64,000 nucleotides of DNA from contig JAXCGZ010016991.1 in NCBI GenBank assembly GCA_037179515.1, positions 114,501-178,500 of the forward strand, read 5' to 3'. This DNA is from Halocaridina rubra (taxonomy: Eukaryota > Arthropoda > Malacostraca > Decapoda > Atyidae). Shown here piece after piece: positions 30,000 through 42,000 of the stretch. A program made the position numbers and the translations under genes. A model generated the notes under the pieces. The model had not been told where the DNA came from, searched no databases, and saw only the letters and a program-made list of their open reading frames with translations. Within the stretch, counting starts at the first letter, position 1. Each line of letters opens with the position of its first letter.

Positions 30000-30600
30000 C
30001 CTTCTCTGAAGATGATAATGACGACAATCGTCATGATGATCACCTCATAATGTCTTTGGATAGAGGAGGAGGCGACTGGCTCAGAAAACAACAATTAATA
30101 CCCACCTCCACCCATCCCGCACCATAATTGACGCATTTTACCTCATCCCTTAGACTAAATCCGTGTGGCTCACTTGTCACGAAGGGGCCATAATCGTAAT
30201 TAGTAAACTATTTTACAATTCTTTATCTTCGTTCACTCGGCACTGTGACGGTCAGTCAACAACAACTAAAACATTTCTTTCGTATTTCGTTCCGTTCCTT
30301 TTTGTCTCGTCTGGCCAAAGCCGCCGCTCGCTCGGCCATGAAAGCCCTTTCTTAAAAAAAAAATAATATAAAAAAGCTCACACTCGGGGAATTTATAGGT
30401 CTCAGAAGGGGAAAATAACTATGAAGATCAGTCACCAACAACTAAAACATTTCTTTTCGTATTTCGTTCCATTCCTTTTAGGTCCTCATGTCCAAAGCCG
30501 CCGCTAGCTCGGCCATTGAAGCTCTTTCTAAAAACAAAATAATAAAAGAAAACTCATTCTCGGTTATTATATGGGTCTTATGAGGGAAAAAATGCCAAAT
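30000..30600 (-). promoter_or_regulatory. Hairless 5' flank with a tandem duplication of about 180 bp
   Basis: Upstream of the Hairless ATG, a block running from CAACAACTAAAACATTTCTT through TTCGTATTTCGTTCC to CCAAAGCCGCCGCTCGCTCG occurs at about 30251-30390 and again, slightly diverged, at about 30432-30570. The position suits the 5' UTR or core promoter. I see no TATA box that I would trust, and the transcription start cannot be fixed. Confidence 0.45.
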
Positions 30601-30965
30601 TTACTTCATTAACCTCCGTAAATCTAAATGAAATTCACCCATAGATTAGATACGAGCAAACAAAGGAAGGATTTTTTTTTCATACTTCATGCACTGATAA
30701 CTTTTCTAGTTCAGTAGCAATGGACGACATGACAGACAAAAATTTCTCTTTAATATTTTTCTAAAATTATCTATATATTGGAAAATATATTCTCTATTTG
30801 TTGGAAATAACTTATAGAGACGAGTTCTGCGGCATATTCAATTATAGCATTATTAAAGAACTCAATTTTCACATAAGGAGCTTTCTAGCTCTGCTGATAT
30901 AAGTTGTTAGAAAAGATACAAAAAGCTAACTTTCAGAAGCTCCATTTTTAATGTTCTAGAAAATT

Positions 30966-31087
<122 letters not shown>

Positions 31088-31099
31088 TTAAATGTTAAC

Positions 31100-31498
<399 letters not shown>

Positions 31499-34400
31499 CA
31501 ATAATAATAATAATAATAATAATAATCCTTTATTCCAATGTACATTGGGTATTTAAATAAGATACATATATATTCCAGATAGACATCTGTGGTGTACGAT
31601 ATAGACATACTAAAACAAGCAAATCATAAAGATGAGTGTACCATTAAAATTTACAAGTAAAATCTTCCTTTAAGAGCAACTTCTTAAGATTATATTTAAA
31701 AGTATACACTGAACCAGCATTTTTTAGTTCTCTGGGAAGCTGATTATATAAATGAGGTCCACGAATGTTTATATCTCTTGAGCCAATATCAGTTTTAGAC
31801 CTTCGTACTAATAAATCTTCCCCTTGACGGGTAGTTAACCCGGTAACTGAGCTTACTGTAGAAAAATTATACAAGCAATCAGGAATATTGTTTCTTAGTA
31901 TATTAAAAACAAAGGTACATATATCAAAAACATATTTATCTCTAATCTTTATCCATTCTAGATCTTTTAAAACAGGAGAGATGTGCTCGTATTTTCTTAC
32001 ATTGCCAACAGCCACTCGTGCTGCAAAGTTTTGTAACTTTTGTATTCTTTGTAATTGAGTCTTATTGGTACATCCCCAAACTTTGAGACAGTAATTAATT
32101 AAACTCATAGCTAAGGACTGGACAATTATTATACGAGTTGATGTTTCAAATGAGTCTTTTACCCTATTTAGATATATTAGAGTACCCATTACTTTTTTAT
32201 AAATTTCATCTATATGCATTTCAAAATTCATGTAACGGTCAAAATAGACACCTAGGTTCTTTACCGAGTTCATTGGCTTAATGATATTACCGTTAAAATT
32301 TATATGAAGATTGTCATCAACTTCTGATAATAATTGTCTGGATCCGATAAGAATAGATTGGGTTTTAGTTTCATTAAGTAACAGACCATTTTTTAGAAAG
32401 TAACGTTTAGCCATATACAAAATTTCTTCTGCTCTACGAATAATATTTTCTAAATCATTAATTTCTCCTTCAATTAAGATTTGAGTATCGTCAGCATATT
32501 GAATGACATAACAGTTAGGTAAATATTTTACTAGATCGTTTACATATATTAGAAAAAGTATAGGTCCTAGGATCGATCCCTGAGGGACCCCAAACAATAC
32601 CTTCTTGCGACTTGAGACTACATCTTTTATTCTGACTGACTGGTAGCGGTTTTTTAAATAGTTCTCGAACCAGCTTGGGTCAATGTTCATTTTTTTGCAT
32701 TTTTCTAATAGAGTGGTATGGTGTACACTATCAAAAGCTTTAGAAAGATCGAGTAGTAGTAGCAATGATATTTTCTTATTATCTATATTTTTGTATATTT
32801 CATCTGATATTTTCAATAAGGCAGTTTCAGTTGATAATTTTGGCCTGAAACCGTGTTGACTTTTTGCAATAAGTTTATTTTTTTCAAGAAACTCACTTAA
32901 CTGATTTGCAACAATCTTTTCAAGTATCTTTGATAAAATTGGTAGTAAAGAGATTGGTCTATAGTTAGAGACGTCGTCAGGATTTCCATTTTTAAAACCA
33001 GGAATTACATGGGGAGTTTTCCATAAATCTGGGTAGATATTGGTAACTATGGAAGTATTGATTATTACCGTCAGATAATAAGCTATTACAAATAATGAAT
33101 CTCTAATAAAACGAAAACAAATTCCATCTGATCCATATGCATTAGAGTCTTTCAGATTTTTTATTACTAAGATTACTGTATTACAATCTACTGTAGTAGG
33201 GTTAAAGACATCATTACTTCTATTGAATGCACTATGTTCTTGAACATTATTATTATTATTACTACCATCATCACTATTATCATTACCATTACTACCACCA
33301 TCATTATTATTTACACCATTATGAACATTTCTATTATTATTACTACTACCATCATCATTATTATTATTATTACCACCATTACTATTATTGATTTCATTTA
33401 TTATTTCTTTTTTTGTTTTTTCAAAGGTTTTTTTCCCCACTTCAGCGAAAAAATTATTGAACTCTTCTGCTTTAGCACTTACATCTACCTCATCGGGTAT
33501 AATTGATATGTTACTACTTTTATTACAGTTATTGGAAAGCATGGTTTTAGCAATTTTCCATGTATCAGAGATATTGCCTTTAGCGTTTTGAAATTCATTT
33601 TTGTAATACTGTTTCTTACTGTTACTTAATAATGATTTTACTTGTTTCTTATGCTCTGTAAACTTTTCTCTTAAAGGGATATTATCTCTTTGTAGCTTTA
33701 CTTCATTTTGTAGTTTGTCTCTTTCTTTCATAATGTTTTTTATGTCATCTGTTATCCAAGGAGCGGGGGGACGAAATATTTCTCTTGTCACGAGTGGTGC
33801 ACATCGATCTATACATGATGATAGGACACTGGTTAAAATTCTTACTTGTTTATTGATATTATCGGTATATAGAATTTCATTTAATTTATGTACTTCATTC
33901 ATAAGTAAACTACAAAGTAATTCTTGTGAATAATTTCTTAAGCATCTGAATGTTTTAAAGATTGGTTGTCTCTTTGGTTTGCGAATATTTAGGGACGTTA
34001 CAATTTCCTCGTGGTCTGCTATAGGGCTTGGCATTACGTCACACTTAGTTATCATATGTTTGGAGTTTGTTATTACTAGATCGATTTGGGAAACTGAAGT
34101 GGGAGTGATTCTAGTTGGTTTATTTATAATCTGTTCTAGATTTAAATTCTTAATAAGTCTACTCATTTTATTTTCTCTTTTTAGTTGATCATCATTAAAA
34201 TCGCCATATATAAAAACTGGTTTGTTTTTTAAAATTATCTCCTTAAAAACGTCCAAAATATAGCTAAAAGAGGTTACCGAGGCTTTGGGGTGGCGGTACA
34301 CGCAGCCTATGATAATAGAAGGAAACTTTTTATGTTGGACAGAGATCCATTTATCTTCCACTCCTTCGTGCTTCTCAGTTTCAAGATTTAGTTCAGTGGC

Positions 34401-34800
34401 CTTCAAATAATTTTTAACATATAAACATACACCTCCACCTCTACCACTGTCATAGCGATAAATATTATATGAAGGAATATTAATAAATGCATTGTTAATT
34501 GACGGATACAGCCATGATTCGCTAATGCAAAGAACATCAATATTTTCTTGTACAAGCATATGTTCAATTTCTAGTATATGGGATAACAGGGATTGTGCAT
34601 TTATATGTACGACAGATAATCTATCATTATATTTACAAGTAACTTTCACATCGACAGCAGTAACAGCAACAGCAGGAGACGAGGTATTACCATGTTTCAT
34701 TGGGGTGGTATCCATAGTCATAGTTGTAGTTTCGACTGTATGATTCTGCTGGGAATTCATCATTGTAGTGTGTTCTGGGGTTAGAATAAGAGAATGATAA
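31499..34800 (-). mobile_element. Non-LTR retrotransposon with intact endonuclease-RT ORF
   Basis: The minus-strand ORF at 34763-31644 (1039 codons, no interruption) encodes an endonuclease/exonuclease/phosphatase domain, then a reverse transcriptase. Endonuclease marks: HINAQSL, CISESWL, YGDFND, IDLVIT and IADHE (residues about 50-250). RT marks: NYRPISLLPILSKILEK, QHGFRPKLST, LLDLSKAFDSVHH, GVPQGSILGPILF and YADDTQ (Y at about 756). The C-terminus has a GPHLYNQLPRELKN block usual for CR1/Jockey-like elements. Between the domains lies an Asn/Gly/Asp-rich stretch (about residues 458-508) made by AAT/GAT-type triplets. The element ends in GGAATAAAGG followed by (ATT)n, a typical 3' tail. No ORF1 was recognised. 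The clade is an estimate. Confidence 0.9.
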
Positions 34801-34809
34801 ACAAGAAAA

Positions 34810-35110
34810 AAGATCGGCTGAAAGAAGACCTAGATATATATAAAGATTAGCCCCTGAGATTACGATATATCCACTTTTGAAAGAAGAAAAGTCATAAGAG
34901 TTAGGGAAGACAGAAGGAGGAAGAGAGTTCCAGATTCTGGAAGTGGAAGGAAATATCGAGTAAAAGTACCGACAAACTATAAAAACTGTGACCGATTGAG
35001 TCATCTAAGGATATACTAACAAGTAAATTCTTAAGAATATTTTCATCTCCCGAGTTCTTGGAAAAGGCAATCGTAATTGGTATCCGGAAATCAGACCACG
35101 TGCAGACCAC
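34810..35110 (-). pseudogene. 3'-terminal LINE ORF remnant
   Basis: The minus strand shows IFPSTSRIWNSLPPSVFP followed by NSYDFSSFKSGY, the layout of the C-terminal tail of CR1/Jockey-like RT proteins. Upstream frames (for example DDSIGHSFYSL) are broken. It lies head to tail with the intact LINE. It could be a separate 5'-truncated insertion or part of that element's 5' region. Confidence 0.45.
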
Positions 35111-35330
35111 ATCAAAGTAGTAGTGCAGATACGGATACAGATAAATCTATGCATTCTCAACAGTGTCTTACTCCAAGTAACTTAGAAACGAGTTCATAGC
35201 GCATGGAACACTCGCATATAAGATAGATACTGAAAAAAAAAATATTATGTTATATGAGACATATGGAGTCTAAGATGAGGAGGCATTTACTCATTAAACT
35301 ACATAATTGTTATGTACATTTACATGTACT

Positions 35331-35436
<106 letters not shown>

Positions 35437-35615
35437 TAGAGGAAATTTATATCACTGCTTCGTTTTTCTCTAAGCACCAAAGTTGTACTGAGTTCAGCTG
35501 AAAGGGAGAATTTGAAAGTAATAATAACAGGAAATCCGTAACCATATTTTTTTAGTTTGTTTTTTTGAGCCGTGCGATGATAATGATGAATTTATATTTT
35601 CATTAAATTAATATA

Positions 35616-35616
35616 C

Positions 35617-35671
<55 letters not shown>
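35616..35671. repeat. (AAT)n microsatellite
   Basis: About 55 bases of AAT repeat in the Hairless-eIF4A3 intergenic region. Confidence 0.95.
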
Positions 35672-35674
<3 letters not shown>

Positions 35675-35836
35675 TTCGCAAGCAAGAGTAACCCCAGGGT
35701 GCTCTAGTGCTATTCATATTTACAAGGAAAGTTAAAACTCACACCAGCCTAACCATACCTAAACTAACCTGATAATATACAGGGTTATTTAAATTTACGT
35801 GGGATCTGGGGCAGCTCATCTTTACAAGATTATTTG

Positions 35837-35929
<93 letters not shown>
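35837..35929. repeat. (TA)n microsatellite upstream of eIF4A3
   Basis: About 92 bases of TA repeat ending 155 bases before the eIF4A3 start codon, so it probably lies within or next to the core promoter. Confidence 0.95.
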
Positions 35930-35934
<5 letters not shown>

Positions 35935-36084
35935 CGTGACTTCTGCGTAGCGCTTTAGACTAGCAAAAATTAATTTCACCTTGAAACCCTTCATTCCGTT
36001 CCCGATCGTTCGGCGTTCCTGCATTGCTCGCGTTCCTGGACATCGGATCAACATAAACTTTAGTTAGCGACATAGAGAGTGACC
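35930..36084 (+). promoter_or_regulatory. eIF4A3 5' UTR and likely promoter-proximal region
   Basis: This short region is richer in GC (CCGATCGTTCGGCGTTCCTG, GCTCGCGTTCCTGGACATC) and leads to the start context GTGACCATGG, a good Kozak match. No TATA box is visible apart from the TA repeat. The transcription start is not fixed. Confidence 0.5.
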
Positions 36085-39000
36085 ATGGCGGCAGAAGGTA
36101 GAGTCCGGAGGGTGATACCCGAAGACCTTTCCAATGTGGAGTTCGAAACCTCGGAAGAAGTGGAAGTGGTCCCCACTTTTGATAATATGGGACTCAGGGA
36201 GGATCTCTTAAGAGGGATTTATGCTTACGGTAATAATCTGTTAGTGTTTTATGACGTCCCCAATCGTAGAGTGAACGTTGCGAATCTGGAGTGAAAGTGA
36301 CGTATGTGTGAGACGTAATCCTTGACTACTAGTGTCTTGAGGTGTAAATTTCATAAGGTTGTATCTTTATTGTATGTATTTTTGATAACAATTTTTTCCA
36401 AGGAGAATATGACCATGGGGATGAGAACGACGGATTTTGGTGTGAAGGTTTTGAGCACCCTTCAATTTTCTGCATCCCTTTGCTGTTCGTTCTACTCTTC
36501 TCCGTTGCCCCCTACCGGTAGTTAGATACTACCAGTAGACCAGTTTTCTTTGCCTGGTCCCAGTGCCACACTCATGAAAAGAGAAAATCCATCGTTGTTT
36601 CATCTATTAGGAAATTGTCAAGTATGTATGATAAGGATGGGGTCAACCTTGCTATAGAGCAAGGTTTTCTTCAGGTGCTCTAACTGGGGGTGGTTTGGAT
36701 GTTCAGATTGTCAGAATCCATCATGGGACTGGAAAGTATCCGACTTTCAGAGAATAACGAGCTGCTCTTCATGCAGAAGCTGATATGGATATCAATAACA
36801 AAATAAAAAAAAGTTGGACCACTTGAAGTAGCCAACGTCATATCACGAATGATGATGTAGATGTGTACATGTTTAAATAAATATTTCTTATTTGTATTTA
36901 CCAATGAAAACTTTGAATATATTCCAGAGGTAGAGTCCATATATATAGACAGTCCCGATAATATACTTAGTACAACAAATATTACGAGGGAGGATGTAAT
37001 AAAAGAAATAGATAAAGGCTCATAAATCTCCGGAACCTGATGAAATTTATGTTAGAGTATGAAAGGAGTGCAAGGCATAGCTTAGTTGTCCACAAACTGC
37101 ACTATTCAATAATTCAACAAAATTAGACATGGTGCCCAAGGAGTGGAAGTTGCAGATATGGTACCAATATTTAAAAAAAAGGAGAACGGGTTAAATGAAA
37201 AACTATAGACCTGTAAGTTTAACGTCAACAGTGTGTTAGATTCTAGAATCCATCATTTCAAATAAAATAAGGGAACATCTAGAATTACACATGTGATAAA
37301 ACTCTCACAACAGGGATTTCTGAATTCTTTTTTTGTGTCTTACAAACTTACTGTCTTTTTACTCAGAAGATTACGAGGCAGTAGATAGTGGCAAAGAGTA
37401 CAATGCAGTATATCTAGAGTTTAGTAAAGCTTTTGGTGGAGTTCCTCCTAAAAGACTAGTTAAAAAGCTTAAAGCTCATGGTATAGGAGGGGATGTTTTC
37501 AGATGGATCAAAGAATGGTTAATGGACAGGAAACAGAGGGTTTACATAAATGGAGAGAAATCGGAGTGGGGCTCAGTTACTAGTGGGTTACCACAAGGCT
37601 CGGTACTTGGTCCTCTATTATTCATCATATACAGTAACCCCTCGTTTATCGTGTGGGTTTGGTTCCGGGACCGACCGCGATAGGTGAATTTCTGCGAAGT
37701 AGGATCACCCTATATACATAGGAATTTTACATTTATTTTTACCTTTACTCTATGAACCCTCCCTGCACTGTTAAAAAACCAACTTTTACTTTATTAATAA
37801 CAGCGTGCAAGCGTAAATTTATATGAAAGTGATAGGTAAACTTACCGTGAATGAGGTGATGATGACGTGACATACTCATATACATAGCTATTTTACATTT
37901 GTTTTTACCTTTACTGTATATACCCTCCCTGCACTGTTAAAAAACTACCCTTTACTTTATAAATAACAGCATGCAAACGTAAATATATGTGAACGTGATA
38001 GGTAAGCTTACCGTGAATGAGGTGATGATGACGTGTATAGACTCCAGAGGAAATTATTCCGCAGCCAATGAAAGCTTTACGGCTGCATTTTGCGAGAGAA
38101 GAACATGGTTATGGGGAGTTGCTGTCGCTGTTTCTTCTTTTGTTGGAAGATGGTCTTGTAAGGAATCATGGCATCTTCGAGAAAATTGCAGAAGGTCACC
38201 GAACGAGCCATATTATCGTCATGTTTTTGCAAGAGTTGTTGGACTGCTTTCACATATTCATACATGGCTGCCAGACGTTCGAGCGTAAGGCCAGGTTCTT
38301 CGATTTCTTCGTGCGTTTCCTCTGCTTGTTGTTAATCCTCTTCTTCGCTCGCTGATTTTGTCATTTCCTCCAAGTCTTCGTCAGTCAAAGGTTGCGAGTG
38401 GCAGTGGATCAGGTCATTCACGTCTTCGTGAGTCATATCTTTAAAGCCTTCTCCTCCTAGCAATGCAGCCAACATCACAGCTTTCGCAACTGCCAAGTTA
38501 CGGACTTCGTCAGGAGCGAATTCCTTGTAGTTGTAGATGACTTTGGGCCACAAGTTCTTCCAGCTGGCATTGATTGTGGCCGGCTTCATCTCTTTGATTG
38601 CATTCTGAATATTTTGAAGGCATGTAGCAAACGTGTAGTTACGCCAGTAAGTCTTCATTGAGAATTCTGTGTCCAAATCCTTGGATTTAGCCAGGTTCGC
38701 CAGGGCATTTCGTGTGTAGAGGGCCTTGAACGCACGAATAACGCCTTGATTTATAGGCTGAATCAGTGTTGTCGTATTCGGTGGCAGGAATTCCACTTGA
38801 ACACCGTCATGCTCAATATTAGTTGCTTGGCCACCATCATTATCCATCAAAAGAAGGACTTTAAATTCAAGGCCCTTTTCTGCAAGAAAAATTTTGACCT
38901 GGGGGATAAAGCATTGATGAAGCCAGTCCGATGTGAGGTTTATGCATCCAATACACTGGCAGCAGATTCTTATTCTTCAAAGCCCTAGGGTTCTTTAACT

Positions 39001-42000
39001 TGTAGATAAGCCCGGGCTTTAACATGAAGCCCGCAGCATTCCCGCACATGATGAGGGTAACGCGGTCTTTGTGCGCTTTAAATCCCGGGGCTTTAGCTTC
39101 TTCCTTGAAGAGAAAAGTGCGAGACGGCATTCTCTTCCAAAATAACCCAGTCTCATCTATGTTAAACACTTGCTCAGGAGCATATTCCCCTTCAGCGATA
39201 ATTTTCTTAAAATCGTTGTTCACATAGTCTTCAGCTGCAGCTGTATCTGCAGAGGCAGCTTCGCCATAAATCGAAACGCTCTTTAGGCCATAGCGTTTTT
39301 TAAATTTGGCGAACCATCCCTTGCTTGCCACGAAAGATTGTTTCCTCGGTGGAGAATTGCTGGAGGGTCCTGGTTGTGGGTCATTGATATCTTCTCTCTC
39401 CCTCTCCACGGTCGCCACTGTCATCGTCGGGTTCGTTTGCAGCGAATGTCTCGTACAGCTTCTTCGTCTTTGTTTGTATGATATTGGTGTCTATGCTGAT
39501 GTTCTTCTTTCTGCAATCAGCAATCCACAGGGCCAAAGCAGATTCCATCTATCTTATTGCGGGGTGTTACGACCCTCTTTGCTGTTTTACTAAATGAAAT
39601 ATTCGCTGTTTTACTGATATTTGCGTCGTCCTTTTTGATGTAGCGAACAGTAGACTCGTTGAGGCCAAAATGGCGGCCGACATCCACAAACCATTTTCCT
39701 TCTTTCAGCATATCTAACTGTTTTACCTTATCTGTTATGGTTAACACGTTCCTTCGCCGCTTAGGCTCACTACCAAAAGCCTTAGAATATGAAGGATGCT
39801 TGGGAGGCATTGCAGAGGTTGAAATACGTGAGTAAAAAAAATCACAAGCACAATGTATTAAGAAGCACAGCGCGAACGGCGCACATGTGAGTTAGACTGA
39901 ACGGGTGAGGCAAGACAATGGAAGATGGTGGGAGAACCAAGCTTCAATCAAAATGTCAATCAGACCCCATGATACAGACTATACAGAAAAACAATTATGT
40001 GATTCGTCGTCTCCCACCCTTTCAGCCAATAGCATCCCATGAACTATCTCACGTAGGTGCGAGCCTTTGCGTTTTCCAAGACGCCAATACTGTGTACCCT
40101 ATCGTGCAGTATTTTACATGGTGCAATACTGTGAGTTATATGTTTAAATTTATGTTTTTTACTATTTTTTACTGTTTTATTATTATTATTAGGCTAGGAA
40201 ATACTTTTTTTTTGCAATAAACTAATGAAAATACTGGAAATTTTAATATGTACTAGCTCACATAGGTGCGACCCTTTTCGTTTTCCAAAACGCTGATACT
40301 GGTATCGTATTTTACATGGTGCAATACTGTGAGTATTTATGTTTTATACTATTTTTTAGTGTTTTATTATTCTTAGGCTAAGAAATACATTTTTTTATCA
40401 ATGAAATACTGGAAATTTTAATATATGCCAGCTCACATGGGTGCGACCCTTTGCGTTTTCCGAAACGCCAATACCGATATCGTACTTTCTATGGTGCAGA
40501 GTTACATGTTTAAATTTGTGTTTTTATTTACTATTTCCTACTGTTTTATTATTTTTAGGCTGGGAAATAAATTTTTTTTATCAAGAAGATAATGAAAATT
40601 TATTTTTTTCAATAAAATAATGAAAATACTGATAATTTAAATTTTTTAATATTTTAATATTCTCGCATATACCCTGAAAAAAAAAAGCTCGCCAAAAAAA
40701 AAAAAAAAAAAACTGCGATGCACTGAATTCGCGATAGGTGAACTGCGATATAGCAAGGGGTTACTGTATATCTAAATGATCTGGATTCAGATATCAGTAG
40801 TAACCTAAGTTAATTCGCAGATGAACACTAAAACAGGTAGAATTATAAATGGAAAAGAAGAATATCTAAAATAAATTATTTGGATGGTCAGAGAAGTGGC
40901 AAATAGAATTTAATGTCGAAAAATGTAAAGTAGTGAAAATGGGTACTATAATAGATAATACGAGTTATAAGCTAAATAACCTTGAAATCATGAGCTCTCA
41001 GTGTGAGAGGGATTTAGGTGTTTTTATGAGTCGTAATCTTAAGCCAAGAGAGCACTGTACTGCGGTCAGAATAAAGCAAGCAAAATTTTAGGATTTATCT
41101 CAAGAACTGTTAGCAGTAAGACAGAAAAAGATATTTTACAGCTCTGTCTTGCATTAGCTAGGTCGCATCTGGATTATGCTGTGCAGTTCAGGTCACCCTA
41201 TTATAGGATGAAAATTGAATCCTTGGAGAGAGTGCAGCGAAAAATGAAAAAGATGATACACAAACTCAAAACTCTATCATATGAAGACAGGCTAAAAAAC
41301 TTAATCTGCACTCTCTAGAGAGGCACAGAGTTAGGGGGAATATGATTGAGGTGTATAAATGGTTTAAAGGGATTAACAAGGGTGATATTAATAAAGTAGT
41401 ATGTTGGCCCATTGCGATACTACAGCTGAAGGGTCTTTTGGACTTAAATGGAACTGTCCAGGACAGTTGATGTTAAGTCTTTCTTCACTAATGGTTCTCT
41501 TTCTATGCCTGCATCAACACCGAAAATTTTTAGATATTCATTACACATGTCTTATTATCCCTTCACATCTGACAAGTTACAATACCCCCCATCTCTGTTT
41601 CTCTTTATATTTTCTTCGTGCCCAGGCCCGATGAGAGTAGATTTAATTTTTTTTTTTTTTTTTCCAACTTGGTATCACAATCGTAAAAAGAGAGAGAGAG
41701 AGAAGTATTAAAAATTCATGATCAAACCAGAACTCGAAATAATGGATTTAACCTTGATAAATTTAGGTTCAAAGGAAATTGGTAAAAATTGGTTGGGTAA
41801 TAGAGTAGCTAATACATGGAACAGGCTTCTTAGTAGTATAATAAATGCCAATACCTTAGACACCTTCAAATGTAGGTTAGATAGGCATATGACAGATGAA
41901 GGGTGGGTATGAATAGGTTAGTGCTTTGTGCTTAGCGACCCCCGCACCTACACCTGAGCCTAAGTACCTGTAGTACCCCTCTGACTGTGGATACAGGTAG

